Shown: positions 41,807 through 51,148, numbered from the stretch's first letter. The stretch is 64,000 nt of DNA from Luxibacter massiliensis (GCF_900604355.1 NZ_UWOE01000001.1:1550001-1614000); one strand, 5' to 3'. The notes: generated by a model from the sequence alone, not told the origin. Numbers and translations: made by a program.

Positions 41807-42439
41807 ATGAGAAAATTAGCTAAATTTGCTGCTCTTGCATCTGCAGTTGTTATGAGCATGAGCATGACTCTTACAGCATTTGCTGTTGAGAGCCCACAGG
41901 ATCCTACTTATCCAACAATGCCAGAGAACGTAGGCCTTGCACAGGATAAAGACGGAAACTATTTAACATACTCTATCGACGAGACAGCACAGGAAGTAAA
42001 AGATTTCCTGGCTAACGAAGAGAATGTAAAAGATGTTTTAAGCCAGGCTGGATATCAGGTAGACGCTAACCATGAAGTTGTAGTACTTGCTACAGGCGAC
42101 CTGAATATCGGCAAAATGCCTGAAGGCGGAATCGACACAAGTTTTGAGATCGCAGATTCATACGGCCTGCAGGCTGGAGATACTGTATACATCCTTCACC
42201 AGAAACATGACGGAACATGGGAAGTATTTGAAGCAGTTGTTAAAGATGATGGAAATGGTGCATATGTAGATGCTCACTTTGATTCTTTCTCTCCAGTAGC
42301 TATCGTTAAAGTATTATCTAACGGCGAAGTTGTAATTCTTGACAAGCAGGAAAATACAGCTGGTAAAGTTGACCTTAACAAGGGCAAAGTTACAGAGGCG
42401 TCATCTACAGTAAAAGTATCTCCTAAGACAGGAAGATAA
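41807..42439 (+). CDS. Secreted protein 2 ending in SPKTGR
   Basis: 210 residues. Signal peptide MRKLAKFAALASAVVMSMSM, cleaved after TAFA, then a beta-rich domain matching secreted protein 1 (VVVLATGDLNIG, QAGDTVYILHQKHDGTWE, FDSFSPVAIVKV), a short linker and the terminal SPKTGR directly before the stop. There is no membrane helix. Codon choice (GCT, GAC, AAC, ATC frequent) and a strong AGGAGG site suggest high expression. Together with the sortase and LCP genes upstream it looks like the cargo of the cassette; its function is unknown. Confidence 0.87.
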   Translation: MRKLAKFAALASAVVMSMSMTLTAFAVESPQDPTYPTMPENVGLAQDKDGNYLTYSIDETAQEVKDFLANEENVKDVLSQAGYQVDANHEVVVLATGDLNIGKMPEGGIDTSFEIADSYGLQAGDTVYILHQKHDGTWEVFEAVVKDDGNGAYVDAHFDSFSPVAIVKVLSNGEVVILDKQENTAGKVDLNKGKVTEASSTVKVSPKTGR

Positions 42440-42487
42440 TATTAAATATTAAAAAGAAAACATAAGTTATTTTGTGTGATAATCTGC

Positions 42488-42525
42488 AACCCTATCAATC
42501 TGTTTACAGCTTGATAGGGTTTTGT
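42488..42525 (+). terminator. Terminator closing cassette 2
   Basis: AACCCTATCAA (42488-42498) pairs perfectly with TTGATAGGGTT (42511-42521), 12-nt loop, followed by TTG. It separates cassette 2 from the ligase-like gene. Confidence 0.85.
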
Positions 42526-42604
42526 ATACCTGGTTAATATGCTGTATTATCAACGCATTATAACAGTATTGTTACAAAATCAGGCATAAGGAGCGGCCAA
42601 GGCA

Positions 42605-44461
42605 ATGAAAATAGACGATGTGAGAAAACCGGCAGATTTAGTAAAGCGCGCGCTATGTACTTTGACAGTCTGCTTTATAGTAATTTACCCTTTTCTGGCT
42701 TACTGCCATATAGAACAGCCGACAGGCCTCTCTTTAATATATTTTGCAAAAAAATCCAGGTTTATTGCAGATTATTTTTACTATATTAAAGAATGGGGAT
42801 TGGTTGTATTTTCTATTGCACTCTTGGCAGGGATTTTAACATATCTGTTTTTACCTGGTGTAAAAGAGCAGATTTTAAGCGGGAGGGCAAAAGTGCGCCT
42901 GTTGTTTAGCATCCTTGCTGGATATGCAGGACTATGCCTGCTCTCTTGTATCTTTTCAGAGCACCGGGAAATTGCGTTGTGGGGATTATGTAAGGAGTAT
43001 GAGGGGATTTTGGCAATGGGAGGATATCTCCTCTTATTTTTGGGCGGCTACATGCTTTTTTCGGAGAAACAAGGAAGGGGATACCTGAAAGCTGGCATTT
43101 TTATTCTGGGTATTCTGACTGGCATATGCTCTGTGGCAGAGTGGATATGGGGATCCCCCTTTGAGAACGAGGAGTTTGTGAGGCTTTTGACGCCAGACAG
43201 ATATGGGCATGTGGCCAGGGCGTTTGTGGACTCTTTCCAGAACAAGGCTGTACTGGCTTTTGGAAACCCTGGTTATTTGGGTGGGTTTTGCGCCCTGCTT
43301 TTGCCGGCAGCACTTGGGATTTTCTGGGAAGCAAGAGGGAAGAGCGGGAAAGTTCTGGGGTTTTTGTCCTCCGCTGGATTCCTGGCCGGCCTGGTGCTGT
43401 CGGGGGCAACAGGACCTTTATATGGAGCCATTTTTTCGATTATAATTTTGTGCCTGCTTTCCAAATCTCTGGGGTTTCTGTTTTCTGTAGGATTTTTGTG
43501 CATCTCTGTTTTTTTGGCTGTTTTTGGCGCGGGAGCAGCGGGCGGGATTACAGGCATAAGCAAAATGCTGAAGGGTACGGCTGTTAATGAGAGTTATACT
43601 GCAGGGGATTCTCTATATTATGTGGACAAAATCCAGTTGGATGAAGGAATTCTGAAAGTGGACTCAAAAGATTCAGGTTTTTCTTTAGAATACCATCCTG
43701 ACAGGGAGGAAAGCCCAGATATAGCCTCCTGGTTTACGGCCCGCGATGAGAATGGGAAAGAGCTTACAATTGCTGCAGAGGGCAGTATGCTGGCATTGGA
43801 CGGGGAAGAGTATCAATATGTAAAACTGGGAGTGATGGATCAGCTTTTGGAGGTAGATCTAGGCTATGAGGATCCGGTGGTGTTTTACCTGGATCAAAAC
43901 GGATTGTTTTACAATTCATTTAATGGACAGCCTCTTGCCCAAATCCCCCAGCCTGCCATAGAAGGAATGGACAAATTTTACTCTCTTTTTACAGGGCGGG
44001 GATATGCATGGGTCAGTATATTGCCTGTATTAAAAGAATGTATTGTACTTGGCAAGGGAGTTGGCACGTTTCCATTTTATTTCCCACAGTCAGAAGTAGC
44101 AGGAATGCTCAATACCCATGGAAGCTGTGATTTATTTGTGGAAAAGGCCCACAACTGGTATATCCAGACGGCAGCCGCTACAGGGATTCTTTCACTTATA
44201 TGCCTGCTGGCTTTATGTATCTATCATATAGCCAAAAAAGTACGGCAGATCTGCATCGGGGGAAATTGGGGGACAGGCTATGAAAATGGGATTTTCTGCG
44301 GGGTACTGGCTTATCAGGTTACAGGGATAGTAAATGACAGCAGTATCACTGTCAGTCCCTTTTTCTGGCTTCTATTTGGCTGCAGCTTTGGGATTCTTTT
44401 CAAATGTGGAAGAGAAGGTTTACAAAACAATAAAACCGTAAATACTACAAAGAAGCATTAG
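42605..44461 (+). CDS. O-antigen ligase/polymerase-like membrane protein
   Basis: 618 residues, about ten to twelve membrane helices. The last third has RGYAWVSILPVLKECIVLGKG-like and EKAHNWYIQTAAATG segments, the Wzy_C/WaaL hallmark (a His-Asn pair that handles lipid-linked sugars). A soluble block of about 130 residues (about 325-455, DKIQLDEGILKVDSKDSGFS onward) is inserted between helices, on the outer face by prediction. Members polymerise or transfer undecaprenyl-linked glycans, in some bacteria onto proteins. No glycan synthesis genes are nearby; the LCP/sortase cassettes upstream suggest a link to the same surface product (inference). Confidence 0.75.
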   Translation: MKIDDVRKPADLVKRALCTLTVCFIVIYPFLAYCHIEQPTGLSLIYFAKKSRFIADYFYYIKEWGLVVFSIALLAGILTYLFLPGVKEQILSGRAKVRLLFSILAGYAGLCLLSCIFSEHREIALWGLCKEYEGILAMGGYLLLFLGGYMLFSEKQGRGYLKAGIFILGILTGICSVAEWIWGSPFENEEFVRLLTPDRYGHVARAFVDSFQNKAVLAFGNPGYLGGFCALLLPAALGIFWEARGKSGKVLGFLSSAGFLAGLVLSGATGPLYGAIFSIIILCLLSKSLGFLFSVGFLCISVFLAVFGAGAAGGITGISKMLKGTAVNESYTAGDSLYYVDKIQLDEGILKVDSKDSGFSLEYHPDREESPDIASWFTARDENGKELTIAAEGSMLALDGEEYQYVKLGVMDQLLEVDLGYEDPVVFYLDQNGLFYNSFNGQPLAQIPQPAIEGMDKFYSLFTGRGYAWVSILPVLKECIVLGKGVGTFPFYFPQSEVAGMLNTHGSCDLFVEKAHNWYIQTAAATGILSLICLLALCIYHIAKKVRQICIGGNWGTGYENGIFCGVLAYQVTGIVNDSSITVSPFFWLLFGCSFGILFKCGREGLQNNKTVNTTKKH

Positions 44462-44477
44462 GTTGGAGGAAAAGTGT

Positions 44478-46022
44478 ATGTTGGAAAAGGTGGATCTCAC
44501 GAAATCAATGACAAAGGCAGAGTATAAGGCAAAGATGCCTATGCTTGAAGCAAGGATAGGAGAACTGCAGAGACAGTTAAAAGCCTTGAATATCCCTGTC
44601 ATGATCGTATTTGAAGGATTTGGGGCATCTGGGAAAGGACTGCAGATTGGAGAGCTGATCCAAAGCTTGGATCCACGTGGATTTACTGTGTATGCGGTAA
44701 AGGAGGAGTCCAAGGAAGAACACTTTCATCCTTTCCTCTGGAGGTTTTGGACAAAAACACCGGAAAAAGGGAGGATTGCTATATTTGATGGAAGCTGGTA
44801 CCGCAAGGTTTTGATTGAAAGGTTCGATAAGAAAACAAAAATAAAGGAAATTTCAGATGCCTACCAGTCCATCTGTTCTTTTGAGAGGCAGCTAGCCCAG
44901 GACGGCTGCATTATAATAAAACTTTTACTGGATATTGACCAGAAGGAGCAGAAAAGTCGCCTGAAGAAGCTGAAAAGCTCCAGGGAAACGGCATGGAGGG
45001 TCAGCCAAGGGGACTTAGAACGGAATGCACGGTATAAAGAGTATAGCCAGATGATGGAGGAGATGCTGCAGATTACAGATACAGATTTTGCTCCATGGAC
45101 CATAATTGAGGCAACAGACCGAAGATTCGCTACAGTAAAGATTTATTCTGTGATCATAAAGTCACTGGAAGAACAGCTTGACAAAGTAATAAAGAAAAAA
45201 GCTAAGGAGAAGGCGGCGGAGGCCATTGAAGAATTTGCAGAGGAAGGAAATATTACAGCCGAAGCGGTCAGGACAACAGTGGATGAAAAATCTTTGGGAG
45301 AATCTGTGCTGTCCAGGGCAGACCTGACTCTGAGCCTGAGTAAAGCAGAATATAAGAGAAGGCTGAAGGAGCTCCAGAAGAAAATGCGTCTTCTCCACGG
45401 GGAGATTTATAGAAGAAGGATTCCTGTGATACTGGGGTTCGAGGGTTGGGACGCAGGGGGCAAGGGCGGTGCAATTAAACGGCTGACAGCGAAGATGGAT
45501 CCAAGAGGGTTTGTAGTCCATCCGACAGCATCCCCCAATGATATTGAAAAGGCACATCATTATCTCTGGCGTTTCTGGAGTGCAGTACCAAAGGCGGGGC
45601 ATATTGCGGTCTTTGACCGCACCTGGTACGGGCGCGTCATGGTAGAGCGTATAGAAGGGTTCTGTACAAAACTGGAATGGCAGAGAGCCTATAAAGAAAT
45701 CAATGACATGGAAAGAGATTTTGTGAATGCAGGCGCCATTGTCATGAAATTCTGGATGCAGATTGATAAAGAAGAGCAGGAGAGACGTTTTAAAGCACGT
45801 CAGGAAAATCCCCAGAAACAGTGGAAAATCACTGAGGAGGACTGGAGGAACAGAGATAAATGGGAGCAGTATGAAGAGGCAGTCAATGAGATGCTGATAC
45901 GTACCTCCACTAAAAGCGCGCCCTGGATTGTGGTAGAGGGGAATGATAAATATTATGCCCGTATTAAAGTGCTGGAATCTGTAGTCCAGGCAGTGGAAGA
46001 TAGGATAAGGGATTTAAAATAA
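44478..46022 (+). CDS. pap: Polyphosphate:AMP phosphotransferase (tandem PPK2 domains)
   Basis: 514 residues with two PPK2 domains. Domain 1 (about 1-240) has GFGASGKGLQIGEL and FDGSWYRKVLIERF; domain 2 (about 275-514) has GWDAGGKGGAIKRL and FDRTWYGRVMVERI. The two-domain class phosphorylates AMP to ADP with polyphosphate as donor. ATG 44478 has GGAGGA seven bases upstream; TTG 44463 lies before that site. It begins 17 bases after the ligase-like gene and may be cotranscribed with it. Confidence 0.9.
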   Translation: MLEKVDLTKSMTKAEYKAKMPMLEARIGELQRQLKALNIPVMIVFEGFGASGKGLQIGELIQSLDPRGFTVYAVKEESKEEHFHPFLWRFWTKTPEKGRIAIFDGSWYRKVLIERFDKKTKIKEISDAYQSICSFERQLAQDGCIIIKLLLDIDQKEQKSRLKKLKSSRETAWRVSQGDLERNARYKEYSQMMEEMLQITDTDFAPWTIIEATDRRFATVKIYSVIIKSLEEQLDKVIKKKAKEKAAEAIEEFAEEGNITAEAVRTTVDEKSLGESVLSRADLTLSLSKAEYKRRLKELQKKMRLLHGEIYRRRIPVILGFEGWDAGGKGGAIKRLTAKMDPRGFVVHPTASPNDIEKAHHYLWRFWSAVPKAGHIAVFDRTWYGRVMVERIEGFCTKLEWQRAYKEINDMERDFVNAGAIVMKFWMQIDKEEQERRFKARQENPQKQWKITEEDWRNRDKWEQYEEAVNEMLIRTSTKSAPWIVVEGNDKYYARIKVLESVVQAVEDRIRDLK

Positions 46023-46095
46023 TGGACTTCTGGGAATTGACTGGGCGTCAAGCCTGGGGCAAAGGGCAGATCCTAACTGGCTTCTTCCTATAGGG

Positions 46096-46133
46096 GGCCA
46101 AACGGATATGAAAATATGCCTGTTTGGCCTTTT
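46096..46133 (+). terminator. Terminator after pap
   Basis: GGCCAAACGG (46096-46105) with CCTGTTTGGCC (46119-46129, one-base bulge), followed by TTTT. Confidence 0.7.
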
Positions 46134-46241
46134 ATGCCAAGAGAATAAAGGAAATAGGCAGTAATTGCAGAATAGTATATATAGAACAGGGCGGCCATAC
46201 CCCAAGGCTATGGGGCGCTGATTCCGGATATAATTTAATGA

Positions 46242-46265
46242 GAATGTGCTTTGCGCATTCTTTTT
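46242..46265 (+). terminator. Terminator-like hairpin in the dgt leader
   Basis: GAATGTGC (46242-46249) pairs with GCGCATTC (46253-46260), loop TTT, then TTTTT. It lies only 20 bases before the dgt start, so it may be a second terminator of the upstream unit or an attenuator of dgt. Confidence 0.55.
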
Positions 46266-46284
46266 CATGATGAGGGACAGGCCT

Positions 46285-47286
46285 ATGACAATCAGAGAAC
46301 AGATGGAAGAGAGAGAACTGCACTATTTAAGTCCCTATGCAGTCTTTAGCAGAGACTCCAGAGGGAGAGAGAGACAGGAAACAGAGTGCGACATACGCCC
46401 TGTATTCCAGAGAGACCGGGACCGGATACTGCACTGCAAGGCATTCCGGCGCCTGAAACAGAAAACCCAGGTATTCTTGCTTCCCAAAGGGGATCACTAC
46501 CGGACAAGGCTCACCCACACGCTGGAAGTTTCCCAGAATGCCAGGACTATTGCCAAAGCACTCAGGCTGAATGAGGATTTAGTGGAGGCTATTGCCTTGG
46601 GCCATGATCTGGGCCATACACCTTTCGGGCATGCCGGTGAAAGGGCCTTGAACAGTGTCTATCATTTCAGCCACAATGAACAGAGTATCCGGGTGGTAGA
46701 ATATTTGGAAAAGCGGGGGGCGGGACTGAACCTTACCTGGGAGGTAAAAGACGGCATACTCCACCATCAGACATCTGGCCATCCCCATACATTAGAAGGA
46801 CAGGTACTTAGGCTGTCGGATAAAATTGCCTATATCAACCATGATATTGATGATGCCATACGGGGCAAAATCCTGGCAGAGGAAGATATTCCTTCCAGGT
46901 ATCGGAAAGTTTTAGGGAATACAAGCAAAGAGCGGCTAAATACCATGGTCCATGATGTAATCACCCACAGTATGGACAGGGAGGAAATAGTGATGTCCGA
47001 GGAAGTCAAGGAGGCGATGGGAGGACTGCGCAAATTTATGTTTCAAAATGTTTATATGAACTCCAGGGCAAAGGGGGAGGAGGATAAGGCGGTCCATTTG
47101 ATCGAACAACTCTATGATTACTATATCAGGCATATGGACCGCATTCCCCAGCAGTTTCTCCAGGAAGCCTATGGGCGGAAGGACTGCAGGGAGCAGATCG
47201 TGTGTGACTACATAGCAGGAATGACGGATAATTATGCCGTGAAAAAATATGGAGAATTTTTTGTTCCTGAGGCGTGGAAAAATTAA
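46285..47286 (+). CDS. dgt: dGTP triphosphohydrolase-like HD protein
   Basis: 333 residues of the dGTPase family that cuts dNTPs to nucleosides and triphosphate. The HD metal site is split as in the family: RLTHTLEVSQ, ALGHDLGHTPFGHAGE and SDKIAYINHDIDDA. Shorter than enterobacterial Dgt, as usual for the Firmicute type 2 group. ATG 46285 begins MTIREQMEERELHYLSPYA, the normal start; ATG 46267 is an alternative. dnaG and rpoD follow, as in many clostridia. Confidence 0.92.
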   Translation: MTIREQMEERELHYLSPYAVFSRDSRGRERQETECDIRPVFQRDRDRILHCKAFRRLKQKTQVFLLPKGDHYRTRLTHTLEVSQNARTIAKALRLNEDLVEAIALGHDLGHTPFGHAGERALNSVYHFSHNEQSIRVVEYLEKRGAGLNLTWEVKDGILHHQTSGHPHTLEGQVLRLSDKIAYINHDIDDAIRGKILAEEDIPSRYRKVLGNTSKERLNTMVHDVITHSMDREEIVMSEEVKEAMGGLRKFMFQNVYMNSRAKGEEDKAVHLIEQLYDYYIRHMDRIPQQFLQEAYGRKDCREQIVCDYIAGMTDNYAVKKYGEFFVPEAWKN

Positions 47287-47433
47287 AGGAAATCAGGAGG
47301 TTTTGTCGAATATATATAATAGAGTTTCATCTGCAGGCATATTTATGGGATGCCTGGGTTTAAAATAGCTGTTTAAGGGCCTTTGGCATATAGGCTGGCA
47401 GGAATGTAATTTTTAGGCACATTGGAGGAAGCT

Positions 47434-49209
47434 ATGTATTATCCAGAGGAATTGGTAGAAGAAGTCAGAATGAAAAATGATATAGTAGATGTCATTTCAG
47501 GGTATGTGAGGCTGCAAAAGAAGGGAAGTTCCTATTTTGGCCTCTGCCCTTTCCATAATGAAAAATCCCCTTCTTTTTCCGTGAGCCGGGACAAACAGCT
47601 GTACTATTGTTTTGGATGTGGAGCCGGGGGAAATGTGTTTACATTTCTGATGGAGTATGAGAATTATTCTTTTACGGAAGCATTGAAGTCCCTGGCCGAC
47701 CGCGGGGGGGTGGCGCTGCCCGAATTAGAATATTCAAAGGAGGCGAAAGAGAAGGCTGATCAGCGCGCTGTGCTCCTTGAGATCAACAAGGCGGCCGCAC
47801 AGTATTTTTATGTACAGCTTCGTTCAAAGCAGGGGGAAACGGCCTATACATATCTGAAAAACAGGGCATTATCAGAGGACACAATGAAAGCTTTTGGACT
47901 GGGGTATTCCAACAAGTATAGTGATGATTTATTCCAGTTTCTGAGAAAAAAGGGATACAGTGAAGAGTTGATCCGCAAGGCAGGCCTGATAAACACGGAT
48001 GAGAAAAACGGTGTCTATGATAAGTTCTGGAACCGTGTCATGTTCCCTATCATGGATGTGAATAACCGTGTAGTAGGCTTTGGCGGGCGCGTCATGGGGG
48101 ATGGTAAACCCAAGTACCTCAATTCACCAGAGACGGAGATTTTTGATAAAAGCAGGAATCTTTACGGACTGAATAGGGCGCGGACATCCCGCAAGCCGTA
48201 TTTGCTGCTGTGTGAAGGGTATATGGATGTGATTGCCCTGCACCAGGCAGGATTTGCCAATGCGGCGGCTTCCCTCGGCACGGCCCTGACAACAGGGCAC
48301 GCCTCCTTGATTAAGCGGTATGCTAATGAAGTTTATCTTACATATGACAGTGATGACGCGGGAACCAGGGCCGCCCTCAGGGCAGTGCCTATATTGAAGG
48401 AGGCGGGGATCGCAGCCAGGGTCATCCGTATGGATCCCTACAAAGACCCGGATGAATTTATTAAAAACCTGGGGGCAGATGAGTTTGAGAAGAGGATTGG
48501 CAATGCCAGGAACGGATTTCTGTTCAGTCTTCAGATCTTATCCGGGGAATACGATATGTCGTCCCCGGAAGGGAAAACAGCCTTTTTTAATGAAGCGGCA
48601 AAGCGTCTGACAAGTTTCGAGGACGAGCTGGAGAGGAATAATTACATTGAGGCTGTAGCCGCAGAGTATAAGGCTGAACCGGAGAGCCTCAGGAAGCTGG
48701 TTGTGAAAACTGCCGTAAAAGAGGGCATGGCAAGGCCCGCCCCACGGCCAAAGCCAGTTTCCAGTAAAGAAAAGCCGAAAGAGGATGGGATACGGGTGTC
48801 CCAAAAGGTCCTGCTGACCTGGATGATTGAGGATCCAAAGCTGTTTGGGACTATCCGGCAGTACATAACCCCGGATGATTTTACCGAGAAGCTGTACCAG
48901 ACTGTGGCCCAACTTCTTTACAGGCAATATGAGTCGGGAGAACTTAATCCGGCAAAAATATTGAACCACTTTTCTGCCGAGGAGGAACACAGGGAGGCGG
49001 CCTCCCTGTTCCATACAAAAATCAGGGAGCTGTCCACAAAGGAAGAGCAGGGACAGGCGCTCAAGGAAACAATCCTGCGGGTCAAGGCCAATAGCATTGA
49101 TTACAGGACCATGCACTTAGATCCCACGGATATGAAAGGACTCCAGAGGCTGATGGAAGAGAAACATATACTAGATGATATAAAGAAACTGCATATTTCT
49201 ATTGAATAA
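47434..49209 (+). CDS. dnaG: DNA primase
   Basis: Makes RNA primers at the replication fork. 591 residues: CHC2 zinc finger (CPFHNEKSPSF with CFGCGAGG, residues about 38-65), catalytic TOPRIM core with EGYMDVIAL and TYDSDDAG, and a helical C-terminal DnaB-interaction domain (from about 450). ATG 47434 has GGAGG five bases upstream. Followed by rpoD in the conserved macromolecular synthesis order. Confidence 0.97.
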   Translation: MYYPEELVEEVRMKNDIVDVISGYVRLQKKGSSYFGLCPFHNEKSPSFSVSRDKQLYYCFGCGAGGNVFTFLMEYENYSFTEALKSLADRGGVALPELEYSKEAKEKADQRAVLLEINKAAAQYFYVQLRSKQGETAYTYLKNRALSEDTMKAFGLGYSNKYSDDLFQFLRKKGYSEELIRKAGLINTDEKNGVYDKFWNRVMFPIMDVNNRVVGFGGRVMGDGKPKYLNSPETEIFDKSRNLYGLNRARTSRKPYLLLCEGYMDVIALHQAGFANAAASLGTALTTGHASLIKRYANEVYLTYDSDDAGTRAALRAVPILKEAGIAARVIRMDPYKDPDEFIKNLGADEFEKRIGNARNGFLFSLQILSGEYDMSSPEGKTAFFNEAAKRLTSFEDELERNNYIEAVAAEYKAEPESLRKLVVKTAVKEGMARPAPRPKPVSSKEKPKEDGIRVSQKVLLTWMIEDPKLFGTIRQYITPDDFTEKLYQTVAQLLYRQYESGELNPAKILNHFSAEEEHREAASLFHTKIRELSTKEEQGQALKETILRVKANSIDYRTMHLDPTDMKGLQRLMEEKHILDDIKKLHISIE

Positions 49210-49266
49210 GGATAAAATAATACAAGATAGCCATATACTGCGTATAGGCGAAGGAAGGATGGACAC

Positions 49267-50376
49267 ATGGAAGAAAACACACAGAAATTTGACGAGAGGC
49301 TGAAAGAACTGACTGTGCTGGGAAAGAAAAAGAAAAGTATCTTAGAGCTTCAGGAGATCAATGATTTTTTCAATGATATGGAACTGGATGCAGAACAGAT
49401 GGAAAGAGTGTTCGATCATCTTGAGTCAAATAATATTGATGTGCTTAGAATCAGCGGCGATGACGATGACGTGGACGTGGAAGTCATTATTTCGGACGAC
49501 GATGAAGTGGATATGGAGAACATCGACCTGTCTGTGCCGGATGGAGTCAGCATCGAGGATCCTGTGCGTATGTACTTAAAAGAGATCGGAAAGGTGCCCC
49601 TCTTAAGTGCGGAGAGAGAGATTGAGCTGGCACAGCGCATGGAGGACGGGGATGAAGATGCCAAGAAGGAGCTGGCAGAGGCAAACCTCCGTCTGGTGGT
49701 CAGTATCGCAAAGCGTTATGTGGGGCGGGGCATGCTGTTCCTGGACTTGATTCAGGAAGGGAATTTAGGACTGATAAAGGCAGTTGAGAAATTTGATTAT
49801 CATAAAGGGTATAAATTCAGCACTTATGCCACATGGTGGATACGGCAGGCAATCACGAGGGCCATTGCAGACCAGGCCAGGACGATCCGTATCCCAGTGC
49901 ATATGGTGGAGACGATCAATAAACTGATCCGTGTGTCCAGGCAGCTGCTCCAGGAGCTGGGGCGTGAGCCGGCGCCCGAGGAGATCGCCAAGGAGCTGGA
50001 CATGCCTGTAGAGCGGGTGCGGGAGATCCTCAAAATTTCCCAGGAACCAGTATCTCTGGAAACGCCCATTGGGGAGGAGGAGGACAGCCATCTGGGTGAT
50101 TTTATCCAGGATGACAACGTGCCTGTCCCGGCAGAGGCGGCTGCACAGACTCTTTTGAAGGAGCAGCTTGATGAGGTTCTTGATACCCTGACAGAGAGAG
50201 AGCAGAAGGTTCTCAGGCTTCGTTTTGGAATGAATGACGGAAGGGCCAGGACACTGGAGGAGGTTGGCAAGGAATTTGACGTCACCCGTGAGCGGATCCG
50301 CCAGATAGAGGCAAAAGCACTCAGAAAACTGCGCCATCCCAGCCGCAGCCGGAAGCTGAGGGACTATCTGGATTAG
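49267..50376 (+). CDS. rpoD: RNA polymerase sigma factor RpoD (sigma-A)
   Basis: The vegetative sigma factor, 369 residues. Region 1.1 is short and acidic. Region 1.2/2 shows DPVRMYLKEIG and NLRLVVSIAKRYVGRG, with the -10 reader YKFSTYATWWIRQAITRAIA. Region 4 ends RIRQIEAKALRKLRHPSRS. Most promoters reported in this window match its expected TTGACA-17-TATAAT target. Confidence 0.98.
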   Translation: MEENTQKFDERLKELTVLGKKKKSILELQEINDFFNDMELDAEQMERVFDHLESNNIDVLRISGDDDDVDVEVIISDDDEVDMENIDLSVPDGVSIEDPVRMYLKEIGKVPLLSAEREIELAQRMEDGDEDAKKELAEANLRLVVSIAKRYVGRGMLFLDLIQEGNLGLIKAVEKFDYHKGYKFSTYATWWIRQAITRAIADQARTIRIPVHMVETINKLIRVSRQLLQELGREPAPEEIAKELDMPVERVREILKISQEPVSLETPIGEEEDSHLGDFIQDDNVPVPAEAAAQTLLKEQLDEVLDTLTEREQKVLRLRFGMNDGRARTLEEVGKEFDVTRERIRQIEAKALRKLRHPSRSRKLRDYLD

Positions 50377-50386
50377 GCGGCGTATT

Positions 50387-51148
50387 ATGGAATTATCAAA
50401 AAGACTGGCGGCAGTAGCCGGGATGGTGACTGCCGGGTATAAAACGGTGGATATAGGCACAGACCATGCTTATATCCCCATTTATCTTATGGAGAAAGAA
50501 GTTATTCCCTCGGCCATCGCCGTGGACATCAACAGGGGGCCCCTTGCGCGTGCCCGGAAGAATATAAAAGACCATGGACTGTCAGGTGGCATAGAGACAA
50601 GGCTTTCAGACGGGATGAAACAGCTTGCACAAATGGAGGCAGAAGCTGCAGTGCTGGCAGGAATGGGGGGCGGCCTGGCTATCAAGATATTGAAGGAGAG
50701 CTTTGATGTGGCTGTTAGCTTTAAAGAGTTGATTCTGCAGCCCCAGTCAGAGATTGCAAAAGTCAGGGCCTTCCTTTTGCAGGAAGGTTTTTCGTTTGTA
50801 GATGAAGATATGGTTTTGGAGGATGGGAAATTCTATACCGTAATCAAGGTATTGCCCCCTTCCGGACATGGCAGCCCTCGGCAGAATACGGCAGAGACAG
50901 CAAGGGGGAAAAATGGGGACAGGGAAGGCGTAAAATGGGACAGCCTGGAGATACAATATGGAAGGATACTCCTGCAAAAACGTCACCCCATATTAAAAAT
51001 ATTTCTAGAGCGGGAGCTGTCTGTGAAAAGAGAGATCTATGCCGCCCTGTCTGCACAGCACAGTGACAGGGCAGGACGAAGAGCCAGAGATCTGGAAAGA
51101 GAGATTACTTTTGTGGAGAAAGGACTAAAATACTATGCTTTGCAGTGA
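50387..51148 (+). CDS. trmK: tRNA (adenine-22-N1)-methyltransferase TrmK
   Basis: 253 residues. SAM-dependent methyltransferase acting on A22 of tRNA in Firmicutes. The SAM site is VDIGTDHAYIPIYL near the N-terminus and AGMGGGLAIKIL is motif IV; the C-terminal half is a coiled helical domain. It begins ten bases after rpoD and overlaps the next gene, the common rpoD-trmK-nif3 arrangement. Confidence 0.93.
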   Translation: MELSKRLAAVAGMVTAGYKTVDIGTDHAYIPIYLMEKEVIPSAIAVDINRGPLARARKNIKDHGLSGGIETRLSDGMKQLAQMEAEAAVLAGMGGGLAIKILKESFDVAVSFKELILQPQSEIAKVRAFLLQEGFSFVDEDMVLEDGKFYTVIKVLPPSGHGSPRQNTAETARGKNGDREGVKWDSLEIQYGRILLQKRHPILKIFLERELSVKREIYAALSAQHSDRAGRRARDLEREITFVEKGLKYYALQ

